Shown: positions 11,274-24,372 of the stretch, piece by piece | Layout of the letters: each line of letters opens with the position of its first letter | Numbering within the stretch: position 1 is the first letter of the stretch | Origin: Bimastos eiseni | Lineage: Eukaryota > Annelida > Clitellata > Crassiclitellata > Lumbricidae | DNA length: 64,000 bases | Direction: 5' to 3' | Assembly: GCA_959347315.1 (NCBI GenBank) | Contig: OY365810.1 | Location: forward strand, 25,448,604 to 25,512,603 | The notes under the pieces: model-generated | What the model was told of the DNA's origin: nothing | What the model saw: the letters and a program-made list of their open reading frames with translations, nothing else | Databases searched by the model: none | Program-made: the position numbers and the translations under genes

Positions 11274-11412
11274 TGTATGCCTACGAGACGACAAAAGGTT
11301 GCGACGTCGATTTGGTTAAGAAATGTCTGGTGGATTGGCACGAGGATCTCCAGAGTTCTGGATTCCTTGAAATGGATGGATCATTATTCAGCGAAACTGA
11401 ATGGCTGATCAG
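11274..11412 (+). CDS. Exon 4 of secreted Cys-rich protein gene
   Basis: A long pyrimidine tract ends in the acceptor CATTTCAAG (AG at 11272-11273). Two bases complete a Val codon with exon 3; 45 codons follow, then two bases to the strong donor ATCAG|GTAAGA (GT at 11413). Phase 1 in and 2 out repeats the phasing of exon 2. The peptide YAYETTKGCDVDLVKKCLVD...GSLFSETEWLI resembles exon 2 in outline: two Cys, an aliphatic/acidic stretch, an F and a W near the 3' end. This suggests exons 2+3 form one module and exon 4 starts a second. The expected exon 5 was not found. Confidence 0.7.
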
Positions 11413-12181
11413 GTAAGACAGTACGATGGCCACTGAACTTCAATATTTAGTGCAGTTCAGTGATCAGTGTAGTGATCACTGCATGCCAAATCCCGAGTCA
11501 AATTCTTGAATAACCACGCGGAAAAATCCTTCCTAATGCCGGGCGACTCAGATGCTTTTCCAATGGAACAAATACATAAATTTAAAAAAATAATTTAAAA
11601 AACTTAAGGAATGCACGCGCCTCTGCGCCTCAATGGTAGCGACGCCAATGAGACTGGAATGTGTTATTGAACCAAACAGCGATAACGATGATGAAGGTGG
11701 ATAAATAGAGAGATGAAAACACACAGAGATCGAGATAAGGAGAACATGGACCGAGACAGAGTGACATTCATGATAAACAAAGAGATGAATAGCAAAAATA
11801 GACAAGGGTCATAGACATATGCAAACAAACAGACAGCCAGACATAGGCGCAGACATAGACCGATAGACGGCATATCAAGATTTAATGATCAGATGATACA
11901 CTTCAACGCATTCAATGCGGTTGACCTTGTAGACGTGCTCGGTTGACCTTGAACTGTAGTCGGATGTCCTTGAAGCCATGTTCCAATCAGAAATTCGTCG
12001 AATTCGTCAATTTTGTGATCAATCAAAGCCTACCTTTAGAAATAGCAAATCAGGTATCATTAATAAAACATATCTAACATAATTATCTCAGTTATATAAC
12101 TTATTTATGTTATTTCATCTATAGCGACTAGCCGAATCTTGTTGCAACATAAACCATACGCAGGCTTAATCCTGCATATGA
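11413..12181. other. No recognisable feature
   Basis: Intronic sequence after exon 4; no exon with matching phase and no clear repeat was seen. Confidence 0.45.
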
Positions 12182-12220
12182 TAAAACCATACGCAGGCCT
12201 AATGCTGCGTATGGTTTTAT
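12181..12220. repeat. Perfect 16-bp stem hairpin
   Basis: ATAAAACCATACGCAG is followed by an 8-base loop and its exact complement. A diverged direct copy of the same unit (CATAAACCATACGCAGGC) lies just upstream at about 12150. Confidence 0.8.
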
Positions 12221-12382
12221 GGTGAACAATAATTAGTTGTTATAAATAGAATTGTATTATAATTAAGTGGTCAATATACAATATCGTCTTGACCAACTTA
12301 TCATAGTGCATGTCGATTTATAGCAATTGTTGACCATGCAATTCTATTCATCGTCTGGACCACCTAAATATAATACGACATA

Positions 12383-12665
12383 TATACATACATACATACA
12401 TACATACATACATACATACATACATACATACATACATACATACATGCATACATAAATACATAGGCCTACATAGGCCTACATACATACATACATACATACA
12501 TACATACATACATACATACATACATACATACATACATACATACATACATACTTACATACATACATGCATACATACATACATACATACATACATACATACA
12601 TGCATACATACATACATACATAGGCCTACATACATACATACATACATAGGCATACATACATACAC
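12383..12665. repeat. (TACA)n tetranucleotide array with AGGCCTA interruptions
   Basis: About 280 bases of CATA/TACA units, broken several times by TAGGCCTACA. Minus-strand MYVCMYVC-type frames are repeat artefacts. Confidence 0.9.
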
Positions 12666-13196
12666 AAAGATGGATTAACTGTGAGATATAGGAGACCAAC
12701 AACTAATAAATAGTTTGACGTTGCTCGATAACATCCCAGAAGTTCACCTACCGACGTTGAATATAATAAGTCCAGCGTTATTTGTTTGAATTTAAGTTAT
12801 ATATTTTTGTGCATTTTATTTTGAGGCTCTTGTTTTCGTGATGTATGAATATATATAATTATCTCTTCGCTTCCGTTTTCATCCGTGATCCGAAATGTCA
12901 TCCGTCGCGAAGTTTCAACAGGACAAAAACACAGGACGATATGACAAAATGACAGGACAAAAACGCAGACCAGGAAATTAATTACCTCGAGATAGAAAAC
13001 AATTTTATGGATCGTCGTCGTATGTGATTCAAATCTATGCAGCCGAAGAGTTGCTTTGATTCAGAGGCGCTTAAGGCGACGGCAGTTGGATGTAAAAAAA
13101 AGATGTTCTTATATAGTCTGCTCCTTGATATAACATGGCTTCTGGCAATGAGAGGCAGGCTCATCTGATATCGTCGTCATCGTCATCAAGTCATGA

Positions 13197-13222
13197 GCTG
13201 CAGCAGCAGCAGCAGCAGCAAC
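13197..13222. repeat. Short (CAG)n tract
   Basis: Eight GCA/CAG triplets directly before the 12-bp minisatellite. Confidence 0.8.
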
Positions 13223-13260
13223 ACCGCAATCATTATCATGTCTTAATCACCATTACCACG

Positions 13261-13488
13261 TGCATTATATCATGCATTATATCATGCATTATATCATGCA
13301 TTATATCATGCATTATATCATGCATTATATCATGCATTATATCATGCATTATATCATGCATTATATCATGCATTATATCATGCATTATATCATGCATTAT
13401 ATCATGCATTATATCATGCATTATATCATGCATTATATCATGCATTATATCATGCATTATATCATGCATTATATCATGCATTATATCA
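13261..13488. repeat. 12-bp minisatellite TGCATTATATCA, 19 identical copies
   Basis: Nineteen exact tandem copies with no mismatch, ending in TCATTATTCATT. The unit length is a multiple of three, so all frames stay open and yield MHYI, MHDI and CIIS repeat peptides that are not genes. Confidence 0.95.
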
Positions 13489-13489
13489 T

Positions 13490-14147
13490 CATTATTCATT
13501 GTCGTCATCGCCAGGAACCATGGTCATCACTATCACCGCTTTGGTTGAGTTTGAACTCTGTCCCTGAAACTGCCTACTAATACTATTCACGCTTTAAAGC
13601 CAACTTTAATTTATATAATTATGTCTCTTAGTTGAGCTTTTCTTCAGAGACAATATCTATTACGGTATTATTATTGTTCTGCGTTTATTCAACGCTGGCA
13701 TGTGCATTTGTCGGAAGTAATCTAGCCCCGTAAAGCTCAATTCGCTTTAATTTCGGTTTGATTCGGTTTATATACCGCGAATTCTCTTAGGAGGAGTTGC
13801 CTTATCCGTAGCAAAACCTACATCGATCAAGTACATTTAGTCAATGCATTCTTCCGGAACATTGATTTCATTCAAACCACTCGCCTTAAATCGAGCTCAT
13901 GCGCTTAAAGCTGTTACAAGAACTCATGATCATTGCATTGTCACCAAAATCTATGATTCCATTCAATTACTGATCATGTCGATTGAGAATAACAAATAGA
14001 ATTTATTCACTCAACTCGTTCCATTACTCAGACTGTCTGCCTTTCATCGTTCATACGTCTGTTGCCACCGATTGAAAGAAAAACACAGTCGTAAACATGT
14101 AGGCCTACGCATGTCCACCGTCATTTGAGAGACCCTGCTAACCGTAC
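13490..14147. other. No recognisable feature
   Basis: Single-copy-looking AT-rich sequence without exon or repeat signals. Confidence 0.45.
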
Positions 14148-14210
14148 TTGTAGCGGCATGGCTACGTTACGGCGCTCTAGAAATCTTCCATTTAATAATA
14201 AATAATAATA
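14148..14210 (+). repeat. Dispersed repeat copy 2 (TTGTAGCGGCATGGCT family)
   Basis: Near-identical to 3088-3142, ending in TTTAATAATAAATAATAAT. Confidence 0.6.
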
Positions 14211-14857
14211 TGTCCATAATATCGGAAACATCTATTCTAGAAGCACATCGGCTACATTGGCTATCTACGATCCCTCTTCTACGCCCACACGCTGTATCAC
14301 ATGCCTGTTATTTCCGTTAAAGTTTCAGATCCTCAATAATTGTTGATGCCGTACAAATTAGAATCAAACCCACTCTAGAACAACACGGAAACACTCAGAT
14401 TCACTCTCTGCGATATTGACTTTGCCTGTCACTCAAGACGAAGATAGCGATCTTCACGACAGATTTGTCTTTCTGTCTTTTATTGTGCTCTATCTACAAA
14501 CGCCATTCGCGGTCTTTTTTACTAGCCTGCATGCTTAATCTAAGACATTCATTTATGCATGATTATTTCCACGGTGCAATTTATTATAATATGTCTTCTG
14601 ACTAAAACATAAGAGATCAAGTGCTAAAAACGTGTATTTGGTGTAGCTGTATTTCACTTGAAAGGATTTACTTCTGAGATAGCTTCTCAGCTGAAGCCTT
14701 ATTGTGTGCTGTCGATCTCCGTTTTCATTTGGATTATCGACACGAACAATGTTGATTCTAAAATTATATACACCGTGTTCCTAAATAAGAAATGTGTTTT
14801 CCATCTGTGTTTTGATGTAACTTGCTGTGGTTTGTCAGCCTGTATAATAAACGAATA

Positions 14858-15206
<349 letters not shown>

Positions 15207-15484
15207 CTAGGGAAATTAATTTTATCAACCCGAGGGATCAGTATTTACCACGGGTATAAAATTAAAAAAATGACAATAATATTCAGAAACAATTTACAAT
15301 CATGTTGAAATTGCTCAGCTAACGCTATGTCAACCTTTGGTTACGATTGCCCATGTGTCCATCCTGCATCGTATCGTGTCGTAGATAACAATTTTGTAGA
15401 ACGCATCAAGAAGCCTAGAATATTCGGAGGCACTTTCAGCGAAGAAGCCCCAAGGAAGACCAATCTCATAAGCAAACGTTATGC

Positions 15485-16440
15485 GTAAGATTAATAGCAT
15501 GTTGAGAAATGCTTTCTTCTTCACAGAAAGCCATTGTGATATGTAGCTAACTAAAACTAATTGCTAAATAGTAAGAAGCTATTTTAAAGGGACCGTATAT
15601 AAAGTAAAAAATTATTAACAATAAATTAAATAAAAACACTGTTAGAAATTAACATCCGCAATGAAAACATCCACTAAGTTTGTGACGATTGGATTCAATC
15701 TTGCACACTGCATCACAGTGGCTAGCACAGTGGCTTGCAGCGCGACACGATAATTTATGTTCAGAGTGTCATACCCTATGAGACTGCAGTCTATTATCGC
15801 AAAGTGGAGACAACACGTTGAGCAGGTCTTATATATTACCGCGAGCTTGAGCCTTATAAAACTCCACACAAGGCGCTTGGTAAATGTTCGTGTTTTTGTC
15901 CTATGTTATTTTATTCCATCAAAATTTTATCTCAAAAGTAACCGAAATCTTGCTCGTCAAAATTACGCTTTATGAGTGTAGGTCTACAAGTCATTCCTCC
16001 CTTTTCTTCAGATTCTGAATTCCTGAACAGTTGTTTATTAACGAAGTCAGACAATTTGAGATCGACATTTCATCTGCACCAGTCGATCATTTGACTTTAG
16101 ACTGATGTCGAAGTCACGCGAACTCAACTCGATCGTCTGGTGTAATGAAATCAGAACCCTGATCCGCCAAATGGTTTATTTATGATGCAGACGAAACGAA
16201 AACTGAGCTTCTGCGCATGACCGATTTCCCAAGCCAAATCCGTTGAGAAGAAAGTCCAGCTTATCTACGCTCGGCCTGTCCGTCTCTTACGCGCATCGTT
16301 TTCAATTTCGCAGTCGTGAAGGAACGAGATACAGAACGGATCTTTCATGAATGAAAACCGATCACTTATAGATGACCCTAATCTCCACTTATCTTTGGCC
16401 TTCCAAAGGTTCGTGTCTCTCCTCTTAAGTAATTACTTAA
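15485..16440. other. No convincing feature
   Basis: Two strong-looking acceptors occur (near 15755 and at 16010), but neither is followed by a frame with a good donor. Confidence 0.4.
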
Positions 16441-16457
16441 GACAATAGCTTGACTAG

Positions 16458-16740
16458 TTGATAGCTCGCTTTTCCAGTTTCTCTCGCATAACTATACCTT
16501 TATCAGGCTTTATGTCTGATAGACTTCACTGGCTCCCTCTCCATACTCGCATACAATTTAAGATTCTCATTCTAATCTTCAAGGCTCGGCAGAGTCTTTC
16601 TCCGAGATGCCTGTTTGATGGACCTCCTCAAAACTACCTTTCGGACAATTCATTTGTGACGTAACAATGCGCTCGTGAATAAGCTGGTGCTCTGCACTTG
16701 GCGTTCGAGTAGCACTTCAGAAGTGTGGAGATTACGCTTG
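16458..16740 (+). pseudogene. C-terminal and 3'-UTR fragment of a CR1/L2-like LINE
   Basis: The frame to 16664 contains DRLHWLPLHTRIQFKILILIF, the standard LHWLPV..RI.FKIL.L motif near the end of CR1/L2/Jockey-type LINE proteins, followed by a decayed tail. The bases from 16669 on (CGCTCGTGAATAAGCTGGTG, and later GTGGAGATTACGC) recur at 19640, 36183, 57000 and 60055, so they are probably the family's 3' untranslated end. It is truncated at both ends. Confidence 0.65.
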
Positions 16741-19700
16741 AGGCATTGCAATAACTAATGACAATGAAATAATTTTAAGTATCGCATGATAATATGGCGA
16801 TATAGGGAGATAAAGACGAATATATGAGTATAGGTCAAATTGAATGGCAGTCTAGCCAATTCAAGACCTTTTTCTCTGGTATATAAGTGCAAGTAAGTAG
16901 CATGTTCCCTCCATGAGAAAGCGCTGGCCCAAATACACCACCAGGAATGCAGCATGTGAACTGAATTAGTGTTAACGTATCGTAATCTTGACATGCTGAC
17001 AATAGCTAGACCGTTACGGTGTTCACTGTAAAGATGACTTCAATATCTGCTGGCGATGGTTAGATATAAGTCATATAGGCCCAACAGCTTAAATTTACTG
17101 ATGACAGCAGACATTTTAATGCGACTTTTAGCCTATTGGTGTAATGTGAAAGCCAGCTTTTAGGTTGATAATATCACGTATTTGCGAGTGCAGACCAATG
17201 ACGGTTATTTAAACGTATAGCCTACCTAGGCCTATACCCATACACAAGCGCAACTATAAGAACTTCAGGACAAGTTTGGCATCAGTTTATGAGGACTAAA
17301 CAAGTGATTTTAACACCAACAAACATTTCTATTTTTACTTCGTGGTTCCGTTATAACATCTTCCTCTTTAGCCTGGTTTGAGTTTTTTGACCTCTTTAAT
17401 ATCTTTAGAAACTAATCTCTGACAAATCCGCTGTTTGTAAGAGATACTTTGCAGAGAGTTGCGTCATTTATTATGCGCCCGAGGAATCCTAATCTATCCC
17501 ATTAGACGTGTTTACAGAGCAGATGCAACATAAGCTGATGCTGGGTAATAATATATTCTAATAATATATATATACATAAATATATATGTATAAATATGTA
17601 TATATACATAAATATATTTGTATAAATATATATATGTGTGTGTCTGTTGCTCGACCTGCACAAAAGTGAACGACAGTGGTGTCAAAAATCATTTTGCTCT
17701 CGCGCAGCGACCTGATTAGGAAGATGGCGGAACGACGGTTCGCAAAACTGATTAGTCTCTTGTTACAATTGTTCATCTGATCAACAACGGACACCGCTAG
17801 ACAAAAACAGACTGAGAGAAGCAAGTTACGACACAGACAGACAACTGCGCTCACAATCGCTGCAGAAACGTTTGCAAAATGACAAAATTTAATAAATTGC
17901 TTTAGGCCTAATACTTCTGGCTAATTCACAATAGACTAGGGTATTTTGCTGGAGAGAATTTTGACGTTCTCATGCTTATCGATATTGCGATTTTTATTTT
18001 TTAATCATTGTAGCGAAAATAACTATGAAATTTCGCTAGTTTCATTTTTAAGTTACAATAAATTATTTTTTTAACAGTTATATTATACCGTATACAAAAT
18101 CATTTTATTTCTCCTTAACAACCATTTTCGTGACCATTATCATTAATGAGAATCACACCAGCAATGATCAAGTGAGACGAAAGTTGATTCGAGAGGAAGG
18201 ATTGATAGCATATGCAGGCTAAAGTAATCTTCGAAGTAATGCTCTATACTCGCTGTAGGTTGTCTGCTGTCAAAGAACATCCAGTGTCGCCTCTAGCTAA
18301 ACAGTTTGTCTAAGTATAATTAAATTCAATATTACTGTCTGACACCTAAGCTGTAAATGCTGTAATTTGCCAAGTAAATTTCTGTTGACGGCAACGGCCT
18401 CTGTTTTCATAATCTGTCGTTAAACCCTGGATCCATCAATCTATAGACCAGCGGAACCTAACCTGACACCAAAACTAACTGGAATAACCTGACGCTCTTG
18501 CATGCAGACTCGCTGCGAAATATTTGATCTGATTGCTTGAAGCAGGCACGTTGAGATAGCCGCAAACCCAGAGCCTCTGCGATTTTGAGGGGCCCGACTG
18601 GGCAAGCAATCAACTTATAAATGATACCATAATCATTTAAACAAAGCTCAATATTTAAGTTTTGTGAAACCACAATAGTCAAAACGTCAAGCATAATTTT
18701 TTCTATGCCTAGGGGACCGGAATTTCTTTGCCTAGGGTCAGGAATATCTGTCGCGGGCCAGTTTTGAAGCATCTGCTGCATAGCTCTGAGAAATTTCGGA
18801 GATTTACTTTGTCATTCATGTAGGCCTACACATAGGCTACATATTCATGTGCGACGTTGGTCATTCGCTCTGTGCTCACAGTCGATGATCATTCGATTGT
18901 GGGTTCGCATCTGCTGACTGGACTCCGTTCAACGCCTCAGCAGAAAATCTTTGGCCATTAACCTAACAACCTATGTTTTCCGGGCTTCATCTGCAATTAA
19001 TAGCAAGATCTGCGACTTGATGTGACTTCATTGGCTGTCCAAGGTGTCCTTGACTCCATTACCGACTAAAGGGATGACGACCAGAAAACGAGCGTCTCCC
19101 TAAGTAAAATTGCAGATATGCAGACAACGTGGCGCACTCTGTTACGTTGGTGTGTTGCATGCATGTTTCTTCCAGAAGGCATATATGGAGGCGTCTGCGG
19201 ACCAGTGGAGTCTTGACCGTCGTTGTTGACCACCAGTGGACTCCTAAACACCTTGAATGATTACGACTGATTGCGATCTGCGCCTGTCAGACGCCAGATG
19301 TCGCTACTAGCAGACACTGGCGTGACGTATTGCCCTCCTTCACTCAATAATAATCATATTATTCGTCTCAGATTATCCTCATGCGCAACAATATTATTAT
19401 TTCGTCTACATTCGCTCGATCAGTGTAGCTGTACGCAGGCTCCAGAGTCCTGACTTATGCCACATCTATTTCAAATAATTGCATGGACTATGGGAGGCCT
19501 ACCAGTGCATGGACCATGATAGTATCATCAGACAGGTTTTAAATCAATTCTCCGATGCAGGAAAGATTACAGTCGGGATTTATAGACCCCCTAAGGGATG
19601 TCTAATTATGACTGCATTATGCGGAATACTATGATTTGACGCATCGCTCGTGAATGCGCTGGGCCTGACTTTCGAGTGGCATCGTAGAAATTTGAAGATA

Positions 19701-22700
19701 GCGATTGCGAATATTGAACAATACGATTTTTTAAACTAGGAGTAAGTATAGGAGCGATAGTTTGGACTTTTCTGCTCCTTAAGAAAATTATGTGCTTTTA
19801 TTTAACTGTGGATTCCAGGGGTTTCAACGCCTTTGAAACCTTGGAGCAAATGCTCCCGCCAAGAATGGGGGAAGATTCCAGTAATACATCTCATCTCATT
19901 TAGGGAATTTAGAAAGAGGAGGGGTGACGGGAGATGTTGTTCCAATGCTTACGGGGAATAGAAGCCTCTGGGATACTTCAAGCCACCTTCAACGTATCAA
20001 TGTGGCTGGATTTGGATATGGCCATATGGATCATATCTTCATGTGTTGACAACTGCGACATCGTAAAAACGTCTAAGGCTCATTGCTTATAAGATGAGAA
20101 AATGGGATTATGAATTTCAGTCGGAGTTGTTATTTGGAATAGATCGAGGACCGATATAGGATAAAGGATATAATATGAGCCACAGAGGAAGTAAAATTGG
20201 AAAGCTTAAGGTCTTAAGCGGCATACAATACAATAGTCCGGGTCTTGTTAGAAAAATAATGGGAACCTGTCCACAAGGGGAAAGCGTGATGGAGTAACTT
20301 TGGTGGTATGCATTACATTGTAGGATATAATTCGCCAGTGTAATTTTGAGAAGAAGAGCTCTCAGAGACAAGGTGGCGCAACATGGTGGCTTGTTCTCCT
20401 GCAATAAGTTGACGGACAATACGACTCGAGCATACATTTCAAGCCGGCTGCCCTGTCTTCTGGAGTTGTACCAGGGCTGGGAAGGCATGCACAACCATTT
20501 TGAACTTAGCAGGAAGGTCATGAGTTAGACTCTGTTGAATGTAGCTGTTAGGGGTAAGCAATACTATATCGGACCGTTGTACAAGTAGTACCTCCTGTGA
20601 TCTGACACTTGGTTCAGATAATGAACCGTCTAAGGGCTAACAAATTAAAGGGCCTACATGTGGCGGTGCTCATCTATAAGTAGAATATGATGGTCGACGT
20701 TATCGAAGATTGCATTTCAAAATAGCATGGTTGTTATTGCCCTAACTTTCTGTCAGCAGGACATTAGGTAACAGATAAAGCCGTTAGTGTCAGTGGAATG
20801 GAGACTTCGATATGCATGTTGCTTATCAGGTTGTACTTCATCATGGTGAAGGTGAGAATTGAGCTGCTGAGATAAATAGACTACATAATAAGGTGCAGTC
20901 TATAGAATTTCGAACACCTGCTGCGAAATTCGAGAAGTCTAAGCAAAGAGCATAATATATTCCGCCCTTGAAGGGATGGCCCCTTTGATTGTCTGTGGCT
21001 TCTTGCAAATGATAGGCCTTAGGCCACTACTATTTTGCTATCATTCGATTACAATGAAGAGAGTTACAACTGACTCCAAATTAGAGTCTTTTGTAGCAGT
21101 CAGTGGAACATCTAGCGAATAGCCTATTGTTGTTTTGTGACGCAAAGAGGGTCACATGTGCATCTGCGCTTCACCTCCACATCTGAGTTCGAGCGCAAGT
21201 GCTCGCGAGAGAAACTGACAACAGTATTTCAGTTCACGTAGCCTAACTTCAGCCAATGTGAGCTTCTAGACCTTAGCTTGAGGCTTGCAAACAGTAACCG
21301 CATGCAATTGCAATGCGAAAAGACGCACGTTGCACGCGTTTTATAGGAGACAGAGAAAATCTCGGAAACCTCAATAAATTCGGTTATCATTAACTAGCTG
21401 GGGAACCAAGCATTGCACGGGTTGAGACAGGTTTTTGGCCCTGGAGAGCAGGGGCGCACCAGCCTCTCTACTGGGTGTCCCAGGTGTTTCCCGAGCCATC
21501 GTCGAAGGTTTGAAGTCAGTAGCTCTAAAACTGTGCAAATGCATAGCTGGACAGACACACACACAGAATCTTGTCTTTATTTATATAGATAACGTGAATA
21601 TGTAGATGTATATGTGTTTGGCTAATTTTTTGGCAATTACAAATGGACATATTTGATTTTATTCTTATTTGAATCAAATTTTAATTTTAATAAAACCCGC
21701 CTGTGTTAGACAGCATGGGCTCTAAAACTGTGAATGTATATAATTATGTATAATGCCTCTGGGATGAAAATGTGCTCGAGACCTGTCACCTGTGTATATG
21801 CGCCGAGCTCAACAACAAGCGTTCAGCAACGTCTTGCTTTGCATGGTTAATTAGTTGGCAGGAGAGGCGCATGCGATGCACGCGTGGCAGGTAACCTAAT
21901 CTGTTGGTGCATAGCCGACTTGATTTTTAAGCAGCATATATAGTACATAGTCGACTTGTGTCGATGGTGTATAAAAGGTTGAGTTGTTTTGTAGTTAATA
22001 TTGATTTCTTGTGTTTTAAAGAAAGAAGAAAATATTGAAACCGTTGAACGGTGTCAGTGTGAAACAACAGCCCCGTATATGACACCATAGTTTGGTTACA
22101 GTTGTATTTGTAAATAGAAGCTGAGGAAGATTGCTGAGTTAGGCAACAGAGAAAACGAGAAGTGACAGAATTTTTAAAATTTTAGCAACTTCTTGTTTTA
22201 GTTCAACTAGTGAAGAGAGTCACTGAATATTACTACACTGATTAATGAAAAGGTAATATTTTTTCAGAGTTGCAGCACTAGAACAATGATCGACAGATGG
22301 CGAGACTTCAGCATATTCATCTCGTTCACGAAATGCTTACCCGCGCTTACTATGAATTATCTCTAGGCAATTTTCTTAACAACCTGCTTATTCTTAGATT
22401 GTACTCAATGACATGCATACAATCTATTACCTCTTCCTTGCAAGGTAAAAAATTGCCCCAATCACAAACAGCATATGGCTTATATCTGATAACCGTGAAT
22501 GCGTTTATGCCATTAGACGAGATTGTCTTCATAACAGATCTTTTATTCTTTACGACGGTGACTGTGTACCTGCTGTTGACGTGTTTAACGAATAGGGCAG
22601 ATGGGCTATCTAGTTAGACGTCAACCGTGTTTTAAGTCTCAGAACTAATTTGGAAGCCGTTCAAAGATTAGTAACCTAACTTTCTTACACTGTCTACGTG

Positions 22701-22879
22701 ACTGAACTCACTGAAGTCGTGTGCAATGACGACGACAAGGTCTAACGGCGCAAACTGGAAAACACGACGAATTCATTTGTAAAATATTTCTGCAATGAAT
22801 GTGTTCCAACCAGCAACGATTGATATCAGAAAGAGAAAGAATTAAGTGAACTTATTAATACAGTGATATTATTATCTGC
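16741..22879. other. Gene-free stretch with scattered old repeats
   Basis: Contains an AT dinucleotide run at about 17553-17640 and an old LINE-tail copy at 19640-19712. Frames at 18458-18781 (-), 20117-20521 (-) and 22297-22617 (+) have no recognisable motif or paired splice sites. The rest shows nothing identifiable. Confidence 0.45.
19640..19712 (+). repeat. LINE 3'-tail remnant
   Basis: CGCTCGTGAAT, TTTCGAGTGGCATC and GAAGATAGCGATTGCG follow the order seen in the tail at 16669-16737. Confidence 0.45.
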
Positions 22880-22955
22880 TACTGATAGAGCGCCTTTGAG
22901 TAGATATCTTGAAGGGGCGCTATATCAAGTATTCTTGATTGATTGACTGATAGAA
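22880..22955 (+). repeat. LINE/SINE 3'-end-like sequence
   Basis: GAGCGCCTTTGAGTAG followed by GGGGCGCTATATCAAG and a short GATT run matches the 'GGCGCTATATAA + simple tail' layout of L2-like 3' ends. Confidence 0.4.
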
Positions 22956-23106
22956 CGACTTGAGAAATGTACTCATTTGGCACAATGCAGCAACCGAATG
23001 TAACATGTTGTGAGTTTGCTTTGATTAGGCCGCTAGTCTCATTTCATTAATATTTCATCGCGTGCTCTTGAATCTATAGCTTGCACGTACAATCCATTTT
23101 CTGCAG

Positions 23107-23304
23107 GTGATAGTGATAGAGTCTAACGATGCTGACAAAACCAAGAAATTAGAGAACGTGGCTGACAATGGATCGAAAACGTCATCGTCGTCATCATCAT
23201 CGTTTCTACAGATATCAAAATCGGTCTATTCAGAAGTCTGGATTCTCATCTGTTTCGTCCAAATTGTTTCACTGGTGCTGGAAGGAACGGGTGGTTGCCA
23301 ATAG
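23107..23304 (+). CDS. Candidate terminal exon with Ser-rich stalk and hydrophobic tail
   Basis: The acceptor CCATTTTCTGCAG (AG at 23105-23106) opens a frame that is free of stops only in phase 0 and ends at TAG 23302-23304. The 65 residues run from an acidic/Lys start (ESNDADKTKKLENVADNGSK) through seven Ser residues to a hydrophobic segment (VWILICFVQIVSLVL) and a short end. This layout suits a GPI signal or membrane tail of an extracellular protein. It could be the end of the Cys-rich gene at 71-11412, but exon 4 leaves phase 2, so at least one 2-to-0 exon is missing. The in-phase GTG at 23107 is not a convincing start codon. Confidence 0.35.
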   Translation: MIVIESNDADKTKKLENVADNGSKTSSSSSSSFLQISKSVYSEVWILICFVQIVSLVLEGTGGCQ

Positions 23305-24094
23305 TAACGTTGAATACGACGTCATTTAACGCTGTTGCGTCATCTGACACGGTGTCATAGCACGCCACAATCGCGTTGGTCAATAGCATAATTATTATCT
23401 GCTAAATACACTTCAAAGCGCTTTGAATATTTCTGACCTACGCATGACTAAATACATTTCATGCAATTTTTTATAAGTGTTGACGTATATATTCACCTGG
23501 CAACAAACATTTTCAAGATCCATATTGCAGACGAATACATGTAGGCTGTAGCCTATGTCCCTCGCTGTCTTGTTATGCTGCTCCGACCCATAATAATAAA
23601 AAACTAGGCGCTTGGAGGCAACGTTTGTTTATATGCGTTTTTGATTATTATAAGCAAATTTAGTTTTCATCGACGTGCACAATGGGTACATGTAGTTATG
23701 GCCGTGGATGGGGACGGCCTGACAGAGCAGTTAGTATCTATTAATTAGCTACAAGCCTTAACAGTGCATGTCAACAATTGACATTTTGGAAGCAATAAAG
23801 TTTATGACGCAGTGGCAATAATTGCAGCGTGGTCATTAACAGATCCTCGAACTTTTCTGTTATTTACGACTTTGCATTTTTTCAAGTTTGGATATATTGC
23901 CAATTTCTGATATAAATGGCTGACATTTTCCCCATTGTGAGCTTCAGTGCCACTTATCATGTTGGCCAAATTATTGTATGATATCTTTATTACAAGCTAT
24001 GCGATGCTAGGGACTATATGCGTGGTGAAGGATCTCACCCGATCAATTCTCCTTGAAAAATGAATAGGGTGAGGGTCATAAAATGGACCTGGAT

Positions 24095-24372
24095 GTGTGG
24101 CACAGTGGCTGATCGGTTAGAGCGGTCGGCCCGTGACACTCTCAGTGTGCGCTGATCGAGCGGGTTCGACCCTCGTCCGAGGCGTCAGTCACTGTGTAGG
24201 GACCTTGAGCTAGTCTTTCGCGCACAATTGCTCTGCAGTATAACTGCAATAATTTCGTCGTCGAGGCGTGTGTGCGCACTTCTCAGCAGCGTGATAGTGT
24301 AGATTCCATATAGTGCCATAATTCCGCCGTCGTGCGAGCCTGGTCTACATCAATTGGTTAAAGCAGGCGCAG
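24095..24372 (+). mobile_element. tRNA-derived SINE
   Basis: The head has an A-box-like TGGCTGATCGG (24106-24116) and a B-box GGTTCGACCCT (24163-24173), the internal RNA polymerase III promoter of tRNA-derived SINEs. About 180 bases of non-tRNA body follow, then a (GACA)n simple tail. The first 80 bases match 26175-26252 at roughly four of five positions, showing it is a dispersed family. It does not fold as a functional tRNA. Confidence 0.7.

Noticed and set aside
15319..15484. 60-codon plus-strand frame (YDCPCVHPASYRVVDNN...) with acceptor GCTCAG and donor ATGC|GTAAGA, phase 1 to 2
   Set aside because: The phase would fit exon 6 of the Cys-rich gene, but the preceding 2-to-1 exon was not found, the acceptor has a weak pyrimidine tract, and an open stretch of this length is not rare here.
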